Part shown: one piece after another, positions 1 to 7,916 of the stretch
Layout: each line of letters opens with the position of its first letter
Numbering within the stretch: the first letter of the stretch is position 1
Assembly: GCA_024398495.1 (NCBI GenBank)
Contig: JAKSJA010000009.1
Span: 1-57,478, forward strand
Direction: 5' to 3'
DNA length: 57,478 nt
DNA from: Bacteroidaceae bacterium
Lineage (GTDB): Bacteria > Bacteroidota > Bacteroidia > Bacteroidales > Bacteroidaceae
Position numbers and translations under genes: made by a program
Notes under the pieces: model-generated
Seen by the model: the letters and a program-made list of their open reading frames with translations, nothing else
Told to the model about the DNA's origin: nothing
Databases searched by the model: none

Positions 1-137
1 CAATCGTGGCAACGCCAAACCGTGGCTATGTCTTCGACTACTGGGAGGATGAGGATGGCGACACCTACGATGATGCAACCTACACCTTCACTCCTACGGC
101 AAACAAGAAGTTTACTGCATTCTTCGATGTGGAGTAA
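1..137 (+). CDS. C-terminal fragment of a secreted repeat protein (InlB B-repeat-like)
   Basis: Only the last 44 or so codons are in the window, read in the frame that ends at the TAA at 135-137. The peptide (…ATPNRGYVFDYWED…YTFTPTANKKFTAFFDVE) has the GY.F..W and late FTAFF pattern of divergent InlB/Listeria-Bacteroides B-repeat domains, which are small beta-rich modules in surface or secreted Bacteroidota proteins. The ATG-initiated frame at 22-339 is a different frame and reads through the terminator, so it is not the gene. The start, full size and function lie outside the window. The family call is moderate because only one partial repeat is visible. Confidence 0.6.
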   Translation, partial: IVATPNRGYVFDYWEDEDGDTYDDATYTFTPTANKKFTAFFDVE

Positions 138-164
138 AAGGGAAAGGCCTCTCCCCAACCACCA

Positions 165-250
165 GCCTCTCCCCAGCCCTCCCCTCAAGGGAGGGAGTAC
201 AGAAAGTCTCCCCTTGTGGGGGAGATTTAGAGGAGGCTTCTCCGCCCCCA
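165..250. repeat. Dispersed C-rich hairpin element, copy 1 (inverted orientation)
   Basis: Runs such as CCCTCCCCTCAAGGGAGGG and CTCCCCTTGTGGGGGAG form two short hairpins. The stretch reading GGGAGATTTAGAGGAGGCTTCT at about 222-243 is the reverse complement of the start of the copy inside prmC at 11675. A related copy lies at 5243-5330. The elements sit next to gene ends, so a terminator-like or REP-like role is possible but is inference. Confidence 0.6.
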
Positions 251-268
251 CAAGAGAGGGAGTAAAGA

Positions 269-295
269 ACGGCAGCCAAACGGCTGTCGTTTTTG
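269..295 (+). terminator. Rho-independent terminator of the upstream partial gene
   Basis: ACGGCAGCC (269-277), loop AAAC, then GGCTGTCGT (282-290) forms a 9-bp stem with one G-U pair and runs straight into a T tract. It lies between the partial gene and the efp promoter. Confidence 0.75.
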
Positions 296-302
296 TTGTT
301 TT

Positions 303-333
303 TTTGCTGTTTTACAAAAAATCTATATCTTTG
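303..333 (+). promoter_or_regulatory. Bacteroidota-type promoter for efp
   Basis: TTTG at 303-306, a 19-nt spacer, and TATCTTTG at 326-333 match the Bacteroidota -33/-7 consensus. Transcription would start near 340, giving a leader of about 23 nt before the ATG at 363. The likely transcript covers efp, the glycosyltransferase, radC, the SufT-like gene and lpxH, because gaps are 0 to 9 nt. Confidence 0.75.
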
Positions 334-362
334 CACTAATTAAATTCTAACATCAAATAATT

Positions 363-929
363 ATGATCAATTCACAAGAGATTAAGAAAGGTACTTGTAT
401 CCGTTTGGATAACCAGATTTTTGTATGTATTGACTTCCTGCATGTAAAGCCGGGTAAGGGTAATACTATCATGCGTACGACATTGAAGAATGTCACAACA
501 GGTAGAGTGCTGGAACGTACTTTCCAGGTTGGCTTCAAACTTGAGGATGTTCGTATTGAACGCCGTCCTTATCAGTTCCTTTACATGGATGGTGCTGACT
601 ACATCTTCATGAATCAGGAGACGTATGAGCAGGCTCCTATCATCAAAGACCTTATCACAGGTGTTGACTATATGAAGGAGGGTGACGTGGTTGAGGTTGT
701 CACTGACACTACGGATGGTTCTGTTCTGTTTGCTGAAATGCCGGTGAAGACCGTTCTCCGCATCACTCACAGTGAGCCGGGTATAAAGGGTGATACTGCT
801 ACAAATGCTACTAAGCCTGCTACTCTTGAAACTGGTGTCGAGATTCGTGTTCCTCTGTTCATCAATGAAGGCGAACTGGTACAGGTCGATACTCGTGACG
901 GTTCTTATCTCCAGAGGGTAAAGGAATAA
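363..929 (+). CDS. efp: Translation elongation factor P
   Basis: EF-P binds the ribosome between the P and E sites and promotes peptide bond formation at polyproline stretches. The 188-aa protein has the usual length and three-domain plan: an N-terminal KOW-like domain with the loop VKPGKGN, then two OB-like domains ending in the family signature around GDTATNATKPATLETG. Lys32 at the loop tip is the position equivalent to E. coli Lys34, which is modified in other bacteria; which modification acts here cannot be seen. It leads a tight operon, and the next gene starts at the base after its stop codon. The call is very secure. Confidence 0.98.
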   Translation: MINSQEIKKGTCIRLDNQIFVCIDFLHVKPGKGNTIMRTTLKNVTTGRVLERTFQVGFKLEDVRIERRPYQFLYMDGADYIFMNQETYEQAPIIKDLITGVDYMKEGDVVEVVTDTTDGSVLFAEMPVKTVLRITHSEPGIKGDTATNATKPATLETGVEIRVPLFINEGELVQVDTRDGSYLQRVKE

Positions 930-1967
930 TTGCGGATTTCTTTTATCATACCTGTTTACAACCGTCCTGACGAAGTTCGGGAACTGTTGGAAAGTCTTTG
1001 TCTGCAGACGGATAAAGACTTTGACGTTTTTGTGGTTGAAGACGGTTCTTCGGTAAGGTGTGAAACGGTATGCAACGAGTTTTCTGACAAACTGGACATC
1101 CATTATTTCTACAAAGAAAATTCTGGTCCCGGACAGAGCCGCAACTATGGTGCGGAACGTGCTGACGGTGATTTTTTGATTGTTCTCGATTCGGATGTGG
1201 TGTTGCCACAGGAATATGTTGCAAACGTGAAGATGGAGATTGAACGGGAGGATACGGATGCTTTCGGCGGTCCTGACAGGGCGCACGAATCTTTCAGTGA
1301 TTTGCAAAAGGCAATCAATTATTCCATGACGAGTTTTCTCACTACCGGCGGTATCCGTGGTGGAAAGAAGAAACTGGATAAGTTCTATCCACGTTCGTTC
1401 AACATGGGGATAAAGAGGGAGGTCTATCATGCGTTGGGAGGTTTCTCCAAGATGCGTTTTGGCGAGGACATTGATTTCAGCATACGTATCTTCAAGGCTG
1501 GCTATCGCTGTCGTCTGTTCCCTGATGCGTGGGTGTGGCACAAACGCAGGACGGACATGAAGAAGTTTTTCCGTCAGGTGTTCAACAGTGGCATTGCCCG
1601 TATCAATCTGTATAAGAAATACCCTGACTCTCTCAAATTGGTTCATCTTCTGCCGATGGTATTCACGGTAGGTGTCGTGGCTTTGGTACTTACCTCTGCT
1701 GTGGGAAGAGTACTGATGGCATACGCTGGTGGTATGCGCTGGTATCCTATGGCTGCACTGCCATGGCTGCCGATATTGCTGTATGCTGTTGCCGTGTTCC
1801 TTGACTCCACAATACGTAATCACAGTGTGAAGATTGGATTCTATTCCATAGGTTCTGCCTTTGTGCAACTCATGGGCTACGGTTTCGGTTTCATATCGGC
1901 TTGGTGGAGACGTTGTGTACGTAAGGATGCGGAGTTCTCTGCCTTTGAAAAGACATTTTACAATTGA
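930..1967 (+). CDS. Family 2 glycosyltransferase with C-terminal membrane segments
   Basis: This is a GT-A type inverting glycosyltransferase that probably transfers a sugar to an envelope or lipid-linked acceptor; the substrate is unknown. The N-terminus RISFIIPVYNRPDEV is the GT2 nucleotide-sugar fold start, VLDSDV near residues 88-93 is the DXD metal site, and FGEDIDF near 180 fits the catalytic ED region. Hydrophobic stretches at about 232-258, 265-287 and 305-325 predict membrane anchoring. The start is a TTG at 930, immediately after the efp stop, chosen because it gives the canonical GT2 N-terminus. Coupling to efp translation is likely (inference). Confidence 0.9.
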   Translation: MRISFIIPVYNRPDEVRELLESLCLQTDKDFDVFVVEDGSSVRCETVCNEFSDKLDIHYFYKENSGPGQSRNYGAERADGDFLIVLDSDVVLPQEYVANVKMEIEREDTDAFGGPDRAHESFSDLQKAINYSMTSFLTTGGIRGGKKKLDKFYPRSFNMGIKREVYHALGGFSKMRFGEDIDFSIRIFKAGYRCRLFPDAWVWHKRRTDMKKFFRQVFNSGIARINLYKKYPDSLKLVHLLPMVFTVGVVALVLTSAVGRVLMAYAGGMRWYPMAALPWLPILLYAVAVFLDSTIRNHSVKIGFYSIGSAFVQLMGYGFGFISAWWRRCVRKDAEFSAFEKTFYN

Positions 1968-1970
1968 TTT

Positions 1971-2654
1971 ATGAAGATGTCCATCAACAATTGGGCTGAA
2001 GAAGACCGGCCGAGAGAAAAACTGGAGATGAAAGGCGCAGAGGCTCTTTCTGATGCAGAGTTGCTGGCCATTCTCATCGGCAGTGGCACTCCTTCGAAAA
2101 ATGCCGTTGACCTCATGCGTGAGATTCTCAACAGTTGCAGTGACAACCTCAATACATTGGGTAAGATGAGCATCAAGGAGTTGATGCTTTTCAATGGTAT
2201 CGGCAAGGCAAAGGCAATCACCATCCTTGCTGCCTGTGAACTGGGGAAACGTCGTCAGGTATCGCAGGCGGAGGAACGCAAGGACATGAGCAATGCGGGA
2301 TGTGTCTATGACCTTATGCATCCTCTGATGCGGGACTTGGACAAAGAAGAGGCATGGACACTGTATCTTGACCGTAAATGCCGACTGATAAAGAAGATGC
2401 GTATCTCTACCGGCGGTATAAGTGGCACGCTCATGGATGTACGTATCATGATAAAGGAGGCGATAATGTGCAATTCCACCGTTATGATTGCAGTACACAA
2501 TCATCCAAGCAACAACATGCAACCCAGCGGTGAGGACGACAGGGTGACGGCACGCATCAAGAAGGCTTGTGAGACAATGGATATACATTTCCTCGACCAT
2601 GTAATCATCTGTGACGGTGGGTATTACAGTTACAGGGAGAGAGGGAAACTTTAG
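1971..2654 (+). CDS. radC: RadC family JAB/MPN domain protein
   Basis: At 227 aa this is a full-length RadC. The N-terminal half carries a helix-hairpin-helix (FNGIGKAKA near 75-83), and the C-terminal half is a JAB1/MPN metalloprotease-like domain with the complete JAMM motif HNHPSNNMQPSGEDD near 175-189. The family was named for DNA repair, but its biochemical role is unsettled; the JAMM residues suggest a zinc-dependent hydrolase. It starts 3 nt after the glycosyltransferase. Two ATGs, at 1971 and 1977, are both possible starts. Confidence 0.93.
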   Translation: MKMSINNWAEEDRPREKLEMKGAEALSDAELLAILIGSGTPSKNAVDLMREILNSCSDNLNTLGKMSIKELMLFNGIGKAKAITILAACELGKRRQVSQAEERKDMSNAGCVYDLMHPLMRDLDKEEAWTLYLDRKCRLIKKMRISTGGISGTLMDVRIMIKEAIMCNSTVMIAVHNHPSNNMQPSGEDDRVTARIKKACETMDIHFLDHVIICDGGYYSYRERGKL

Positions 2655-2661
2655 ATGAGTT

Positions 2662-2982
2662 ATGACTTTTGAAGAGAAACAAGATATAGAGGGACGTATT
2701 GTTGACGTTTTGAAAACGGTATATGATCCGGAGATACCCGTAGATATTTATAATCTCGGGCTTATCTACAAGGTGGATGTCAAGGATGACATGACGGTAG
2801 ATATTGACATGACGTTTACTGCTCCTACATGTCCTGCTGCCGAGTTCATCGTTGAAGATGTGCGGCAGAAGGTGAATGCTTTGGAGGGTATCGTCAGCAC
2901 AACGGTAAACCTTGTCTTTGAACCAGAGTGGACCAAAGATATGATGAGTGAAGAGGCAAGACTGGATCTCGGAATGGATTGA
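2662..2982 (+). CDS. SufT/MIP18-like iron-sulfur assembly factor (DUF59)
   Basis: A 106-aa single-domain protein of the MIP18/DUF59 family, whose members help mature Fe-S proteins. The two family signatures are present: DPEIPVDIYNLGLIY near 22-36 and the Cys-containing TAPTCPAAE near 53-61. Bacteroidota often carry such a stand-alone gene; here it sits between radC and lpxH with 7- and 9-nt gaps. A role in the SUF pathway is inferred from the family; sufE is in this window but 49 kb away. Phenylacetate-degradation PaaD proteins share the fold, but no paa genes are nearby. Confidence 0.88.
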   Translation: MTFEEKQDIEGRIVDVLKTVYDPEIPVDIYNLGLIYKVDVKDDMTVDIDMTFTAPTCPAAEFIVEDVRQKVNALEGIVSTTVNLVFEPEWTKDMMSEEARLDLGMD

Positions 2983-2991
2983 CATAAAAAG

Positions 2992-3741
2992 ATGAAAAAT
3001 ATATATTTCATATCAGATGCGCATCTCGGGTCACTGGCGACAGAGAACTGCATGGAACAGGAGCGTTTACTTGTTGCGTTTCTCGACAGTATAAAGGATA
3101 AGGCTCAGGCTGTGTATATGTTGGGAGACATGTTCGATTTTTGGTATGAATATCGTCATGTCGTGCCGAAAGGTTTTACCCGTTTCTTGGGGAAAATATC
3201 AGAGTTGACGGACAGAGGTGTAGAAGTTCATTATTTCCTCGGCAATCATGATATATGGGCATACAGTTATCTGCGAGATGAGTGTGGGGTCATCCTGCAT
3301 AAAACTCCGGTTATTACCGTCCTCAATGGCAAGACCTTCTTCCTCGCTCATGGTGAGGGATTAGGAGAGACATCAAGAGGATTCCGTTTCATCCAGTCTG
3401 TATTCCATAACAGGATATGTCAGATTCTTTTCTCCGCATTGCATCCTCGCTGGGGAGTCAGTTTCGGACTTAACTGGGCAAAACACTCTCGTCTGAAACG
3501 TGAGGACGGACATGAACGGCCTTATATGGGGGAGGACAAGGAATATCTTGTTCTTTGGACGAAGGAGCACATGGCACACCATACAGACATTGACTATTAC
3601 ATCTTCGGTCACAGACATATAGAACTCGACCTCATGCTGTCGAAGTCTGTGCGCATGTTTATCCTCGGTGACTGGATTTCACAGTTTACCTATGCAGTTT
3701 ATGATGGAAAGGATGTATCCTTGCAGACATATCAGAGATAA
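2992..3741 (+). CDS. lpxH: UDP-2,3-diacylglucosamine diphosphatase (LpxH-type phosphoesterase)
   Basis: A 249-aa calcineurin-like metallophosphoesterase that would hydrolyse UDP-2,3-diacylglucosamine to lipid X in lipid A synthesis at the inner face of the cytoplasmic membrane. All metal-binding blocks are visible in order: SDAHLG (8-13), GDMFDFW (about 43-49), GNHD (about 83-86), HGEG (about 122-125) and FGHRHIE (about 204-210). The length matches Bacteroidota LpxH. It is the last gene of the efp cluster. Distinction from other phosphoesterases rests on the GDMFDFW and HGEG blocks. Confidence 0.9.
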   Translation: MKNIYFISDAHLGSLATENCMEQERLLVAFLDSIKDKAQAVYMLGDMFDFWYEYRHVVPKGFTRFLGKISELTDRGVEVHYFLGNHDIWAYSYLRDECGVILHKTPVITVLNGKTFFLAHGEGLGETSRGFRFIQSVFHNRICQILFSALHPRWGVSFGLNWAKHSRLKREDGHERPYMGEDKEYLVLWTKEHMAHHTDIDYYIFGHRHIELDLMLSKSVRMFILGDWISQFTYAVYDGKDVSLQTYQR

Positions 3742-3751
3742 TTGAAATTTT

Positions 3752-3759
3752 TATTTTTG
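3752..3759 (+). promoter_or_regulatory. Candidate -7 box for pepD
   Basis: TATTTTTG matches TAnnTTTG and would place transcription start near 3765, 15 nt before the pepD ATG. No good TTTG is seen 19-21 nt upstream, so this is a weak call. Confidence 0.4.
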
Positions 3760-3779
3760 TATTACTAAATATTCATACT

Positions 3780-5237
3780 ATGACAATCAAAGACTTAAAA
3801 CCTACTGGCGTATGGAGTGCTTTCCATTCCCTTACGCAGATTCCGCGTCCGTCAGGACATACAGAAGCAGTGGCTGCGTTTCTCGTTGACTTTGCAAACA
3901 GTAACGGTGCAAAGGGGCGTATTGATGAGATTGGCAATGTCATCATGGAAGTTGAGGCTACTCCGGGCTATGAAAATGCAAAGACGGTAATCCTGCAGGC
4001 ACACATGGATATGGTACCGCAGAAGACACCTGACAGCAAGCACAATTTTGAAACAGACCCTATCGAGACATGGATTGACGGTGACTGGCTGAAGGCAAAG
4101 AATACCACTCTCGGTGCTGATGACGGTATGGGTGTTGCCATCGCAATGGCAATAGTTGCCGACAAGACCATTCCTCACGGACCTCTGGAGGTTCTTGTTA
4201 CCAAAGACGAGGAGACGGGTATGTATGGTGCTTTCGGACTGAAAGAAGATGAACTCAAAGGCAACATGCTTATCAACATAGATTCAGAGACAGAAGGTGA
4301 ACTGACTATCGGATGTGCCGGTGGAACCGACATAAATGCAACTCTTGAATATCAGGAAGAAGATGCTCCTGCCGACAGTGTTATAATGAAAGTAGTCCTT
4401 ACAGGACTTCTTGGCGGACATTCTGGTCTTGAGATAAATGAGAGTCGTGCCAATGCCAACAAACTCATGGCACGAGTACTCTTTGCTACTGTAAACAAGG
4501 GTATGGCACTCATCAGTACATGGACAGGTGGCAACATGCGCAATGCCATACCGCGTGACGGTGAAGTTGTCGTTGCTGTCTGCAAGGATAAGGTTGAAGC
4601 CTTCCACGCAGAAGTGGAGAAGATAGCAAAGATATTCAAGGAAGAATATAAGGACAAGGAGAAAAACCTGTCGCTTACCGTTGAAACCATTCCTTCTGCA
4701 TCTGTGAAGGTAATCCCTGAGGCTATCGGCATCAATCTTGTAAATGCTGTCATGGCTGCACGTGATGGCGTGATGCGTTATATACCTACGATACCAGAGA
4801 TAGTAGAGACATCATGCAACTTCTCCATTATCACAATAGGTGGCGGCAAGGCAGAGTTCTCTCTTCTTGCACGCAGTGCTTCCGACACCATGAAGCAATG
4901 CTACTGTGATGAGCTGACTGCATGTTTCAGCATGGCAGGTATGAAAGTTGCCCTCAGTGGCAGTTACAGTGGATGGAATCCTAATCCGTCATCATCACTG
5001 TTAGCAGAGATGAAGGATGTATATAAGAAGATGTACGGTGTAGAGGCAAAAGTCCTTGTTGTCCATGCAGGTTTGGAATGCGGTATCTTCGGTCCTAAAT
5101 ATCCGAAGATGGAGATGGTATCCGTAGGTCCTACGCTCCTCTCTCCGCATACGCCGAGTGAACGTTGTTTCATTCCATCCGTTGAAAAGTCGTTCAACTA
5201 TATCTGCGAAGTGCTCAAGGCTCTGGCAGAAAAATAA
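3780..5237 (+). CDS. pepD: Cytosolic beta-Ala/Xaa-His dipeptidase (aminoacyl-histidine dipeptidase, M20 family)
   Basis: This zinc peptidase cleaves dipeptides such as Xaa-His in the cytoplasm. The 485-aa length is normal for PepD. Metal and catalytic segments are in place: QAHMDMV near 77-83, LGADDGMGVA near 113-122, KDEETGMYG near 143-151 and LLGGHSGLEI near 210-219, the last in the dimerisation/lid domain. No signal peptide is seen. It stands alone between the efp cluster and a convergent pair of genes, with C-rich hairpins after its stop. Confidence 0.94.
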   Translation: MTIKDLKPTGVWSAFHSLTQIPRPSGHTEAVAAFLVDFANSNGAKGRIDEIGNVIMEVEATPGYENAKTVILQAHMDMVPQKTPDSKHNFETDPIETWIDGDWLKAKNTTLGADDGMGVAIAMAIVADKTIPHGPLEVLVTKDEETGMYGAFGLKEDELKGNMLINIDSETEGELTIGCAGGTDINATLEYQEEDAPADSVIMKVVLTGLLGGHSGLEINESRANANKLMARVLFATVNKGMALISTWTGGNMRNAIPRDGEVVVAVCKDKVEAFHAEVEKIAKIFKEEYKDKEKNLSLTVETIPSASVKVIPEAIGINLVNAVMAARDGVMRYIPTIPEIVETSCNFSIITIGGGKAEFSLLARSASDTMKQCYCDELTACFSMAGMKVALSGSYSGWNPNPSSSLLAEMKDVYKKMYGVEAKVLVVHAGLECGIFGPKYPKMEMVSVGPTLLSPHTPSERCFIPSVEKSFNYICEVLKALAEK

Positions 5238-5242
5238 AAAAA

Positions 5243-5330
5243 AGAAGCCTCTCCTAAATCCTCCCCTCAAGGGGAGGACTTCTTGTTTTCTCCCTTCCCT
5301 TTAGGGAGGGGTTGAGGGTAGACTTCCTTA
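5243..5330. repeat. Dispersed C-rich hairpin element, copy 2; probable bidirectional terminator
   Basis: The element begins AGAAGCCTCTCCTAAATCC and contains the stems CCTCCCC-TCAA-GGGGAGG (5258-5275 region) and CCCTTCCCT-TT-AGGGAGGG (5293-5312 region). It fills the gap between the convergent pepD and prenyl synthase genes. Copies of the same element are at 165-250 and inside prmC (11675-11757). Its position suggests a shared terminator, which is inference. Confidence 0.65.
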
Positions 5331-6302
5331 CTTGTTGCGTTGGATGACGTAGTCAAGGTATGAGGTAAGTGCCGATTTGATTTCATCATTTCGGCATTTC
5401 TTTATGAATTCGGCAGCAGACATCTTCAATTCATCCATTTTCTTCTCGGCATACTCAATGCCATCATTCTGCTTTGTGAACTCTACAAGCTGTGCTATCT
5501 CTTCTTTGCTCACAGTATTGTCTTTTACCTTCATGGCGAGAGCCTTCATCTCTTCATTGCCCGTTATGAGGAGAGCATGTATCACTGGCAGTGTCAGTTT
5601 GCCTTCTGCCATATCATTACCCGTAGGCTTGCCGATGTCTGTTGATTCGTAGTAATCGAAGATGTCGTCACGTATCTGGAAAATCAGTCCTATGGTGTTG
5701 CCGAATCGTTCAGCGTCGTCAATATCCTCTTTTGTGGCATCTACCGATATGGCACCTATCTTTGCACAGGCGGCAAACAGAGATGCTGTCTTGCCTTGTA
5801 TTATGCGATAGTATTCTTCTTCTGAGATGTCCTTCTTACTGATGTTCGACAGTTGTTTCAGTTCTCCATCAGAGAGTGTGCGTCCTAAGTCTGCGAGCAA
5901 CGACACTATTTCTGTATGTCTTGTCTTTGCTACATGAAAGAGAGCCGTAGAGAGAATGTAGTCACCTACAAGTATAGATACCTTGTTGTCATATATTGCA
6001 TTCATTGAAGCCTGTCCTCTGCGTTCTACGCTTTCGTCCACCACATCATCGTGCACCAGGGATGCAGTATGCAGCAGTTCGAGTCCCAATGCTCCGTTCT
6101 GTGTCACCATGTTTATCTTTCCGAAGTTATTGGCGATGAGCATTACCAGTATCGGCCGCATCATCTTACCTCCACGATTGCTGATATGCAGCAGAGCATC
6201 GCCAAGCAATCCGTCTTTATCGGACAGAGCATTGTGGAACAGAGTCTTGAACTCTTCCAGTTCCTTTACTATCGGCTTCTTTATTTTTTCCGCAGTGTTC
6301 AT
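5328..6302 (-). CDS. Polyprenyl (octaprenyl-type) diphosphate synthase
   Basis: This trans-isoprenyl diphosphate synthase extends allylic diphosphates with IPP to make the long-chain side chain of quinones. The 324-aa protein shows the first Asp-rich motif DDVVD at residues 85-89 followed by RRG, and the second motif RDDIFDY near 210. GGKMMRP at 44-50 is the IPP-binding region. The residues before DDVVD are small or medium (HTASLVH), consistent with a long product, but chain length cannot be fixed from sequence. It lies 7 nt downstream of miaB. IspB is the closest named relative. Confidence 0.92.
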   Translation of the reverse strand: MNTAEKIKKPIVKELEEFKTLFHNALSDKDGLLGDALLHISNRGGKMMRPILVMLIANNFGKINMVTQNGALGLELLHTASLVHDDVVDESVERRGQASMNAIYDNKVSILVGDYILSTALFHVAKTRHTEIVSLLADLGRTLSDGELKQLSNISKKDISEEEYYRIIQGKTASLFAACAKIGAISVDATKEDIDDAERFGNTIGLIFQIRDDIFDYYESTDIGKPTGNDMAEGKLTLPVIHALLITGNEEMKALAMKVKDNTVSKEEIAQLVEFTKQNDGIEYAEKKMDELKMSAAEFIKKCRNDEIKSALTSYLDYVIQRNK

Positions 6303-6309
6303 CTTCCCA

Positions 6310-7614
6310 TCAGTTTATTGCCTCCCCGGACAGTGTGGCAGACGTCGCACTCAGCACCCTACACCTCACCGTCTCCCCAATGTGGTGGTTGCCTTTATCG
6401 AATACTATCACCTTGTTCTGTTCTGTTCTTCCGAACAGTTGGCTGCGTGACCGTTTGCTGAATCCTTCTGCCAGCACATCATATTCTTTCCCGATGCAAT
6501 CGCTGTTTTTCTCTGCTGAAATCTTTGTTTGCAGATCTATGAGTTCTGCCAACCGTCGCAGTTTCACTTCTTCTGTCACATCATCAGGCAGATGTTTTGA
6601 TGCGTATGTCCCCGGACGTTCAGAGTATTTGAACATGAAAGCTGAGTCAAAGCCCACCTCCTGCATCAGTTGCAGTGTTTCGTGGAAGTCGTCTTCCGTT
6701 TCGCTGTGATAGCCCACGAACACATCAGTGCTAAGCCCACATTCCGGTATTATATCTCTTATTGCCTTTACCCTATCGAGATACCACTCACGAGTATATT
6801 TACGGTTCATAAGTTTCAAAATCCTGTTGCTACCGCTTTGGAAAGGCAGATGTATGTGATTGCAGATGTTCTTCTCTTCGCTTATCACATGCAGGGTGTC
6901 GTCACTCATATCTTTCGGGTGTGAGGTGGTAAAACGTATCCTCATCTCCGGCTGACTCTGTGCCACCATGCGCAACAATTGTGGAAACCTTATATCATTA
7001 TACTCGTAAGAGTTCACGTTCTGCCCCAGCAGTGTTACCTCTCTAAATCCTTTTTCTTTCAGGTCAGCAACCTCTTTAAGTATGCTCTCTGCACTTCTGC
7101 TGCGTTCACGACCGCGTGTGTAAGGCACTATACAGTAGTGACAGAAGTTGTTGCATCCACGTGTGATGCTCACAAAACCATTTATCCTTCCTGAACATAC
7201 ACGCTCTGGTATGATACCGTCGTATGTCTCCTCTGCCGACAGGTCGGTATCTATTGCCTTCTGCCCCATCTCAGCCATTGCCACCAGTTCTGGCAGATGA
7301 CGGTAAGCGTCTGGACCTGCCACAAGGTCTGCATGGTGTTTGTCTATGAGTTCCTCTTTTGCTCTTTCCGCCATACAACCCAACACGCCTATGATGGTAT
7401 CTTTCTTCTTCCGTAATACCTGCAAGCGGTTTACTATCTTCTGTTCTGCATTGTCGCGTACTGAGCAGGTGTTGAGGAATATGGCGTCAGCATCGTCTAT
7501 ATTCTGGCACAAGTCATAGTCGGCCATCTTCATCACAGCAGCCACGACCTCACTGTCAGCAACGTTCATCTGACAACCGTATGTTTCTATGAATAGTTTT
7601 TTAGGCATTTGCAC
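6310..7614 (-). CDS. miaB: tRNA-2-methylthio-N6-dimethylallyladenosine synthase
   Basis: A radical-SAM methylthiotransferase that adds a methylthio group to i6A37 in tRNAs reading UNN codons. At 434 aa it has the full MiaB plan: an N-terminal UPF0004 domain with cluster ligands Cys14, Cys50 and Cys80; the radical-SAM triad Cys154-X3-Cys158-X2-Cys161 in RGCNNFCHYC; and a C-terminal TRAM domain from about 370. The NTCSVRDNAEQK block separates it from the MtaB and RimO relatives. It is the first gene of a two-gene minus-strand unit. Confidence 0.96.
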   Translation of the reverse strand: MQMPKKLFIETYGCQMNVADSEVVAAVMKMADYDLCQNIDDADAIFLNTCSVRDNAEQKIVNRLQVLRKKKDTIIGVLGCMAERAKEELIDKHHADLVAGPDAYRHLPELVAMAEMGQKAIDTDLSAEETYDGIIPERVCSGRINGFVSITRGCNNFCHYCIVPYTRGRERSRSAESILKEVADLKEKGFREVTLLGQNVNSYEYNDIRFPQLLRMVAQSQPEMRIRFTTSHPKDMSDDTLHVISEEKNICNHIHLPFQSGSNRILKLMNRKYTREWYLDRVKAIRDIIPECGLSTDVFVGYHSETEDDFHETLQLMQEVGFDSAFMFKYSERPGTYASKHLPDDVTEEVKLRRLAELIDLQTKISAEKNSDCIGKEYDVLAEGFSKRSRSQLFGRTEQNKVIVFDKGNHHIGETVRCRVLSATSATLSGEAIN

Positions 7615-7916
7615 TTTTATAATTTACTCGCAAAGGTACAAAAAAACAAATTGATAATTGTTCCGTGATTGGAAAAATACCTCCAAATGGTGTGAGTTTC
7701 TCAAATTTTATGTGTATCTTTGCCATGTCTTGGCACGATTTTTTACAATCTTAGGATAAGTGAAAAATCTTACATGATAGGATTCAGGGCAACTTTTTGT
7801 CGCCCATATAAACTTAAAATCTATCAAATGTTATAGTGTTAGGAAATTAAGGATAACGCACTGATATTTAAAATACATCGGCAATATAATATAAACAAAT
7901 AAACAAAAATCCAAGT
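7615..7916. other. 302-bp intergenic region between divergent miaB and a secreted-protein gene
   Basis: Two -7 type boxes are visible: TACCTTTG on the minus strand (7638-7631) for miaB and TATCTTTG on the plus strand (7715-7722) for the downstream gene. Neither has a perfect TTTG at the right distance. The second box would give an unusually long leader of about 190 nt. That leader contains a hairpin, GGGCAAC-TTTTT-GTCGCCC (7787-7805, one mismatch). No coding frame is convincing here. Confidence 0.5.

Noticed and set aside
22-339. 105-codon frame at the left end
   Set aside because: It is out of frame with the clear repeat-domain C-terminus ending at 137 and runs through the terminator and promoter before efp.
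372-2600. 742-codon open frame on the minus strand
   Set aside because: It lies antisense to efp, the glycosyltransferase and radC, all of which are strong matches to known families. The antisense product has no recognisable domain and is His/Arg/Thr-rich as expected of a shadow frame.
7787-7805. Riboswitch in the leader of the secreted-protein gene
   Set aside because: Only a single hairpin with a mismatch is visible, with no conserved riboswitch core that I can recognise.
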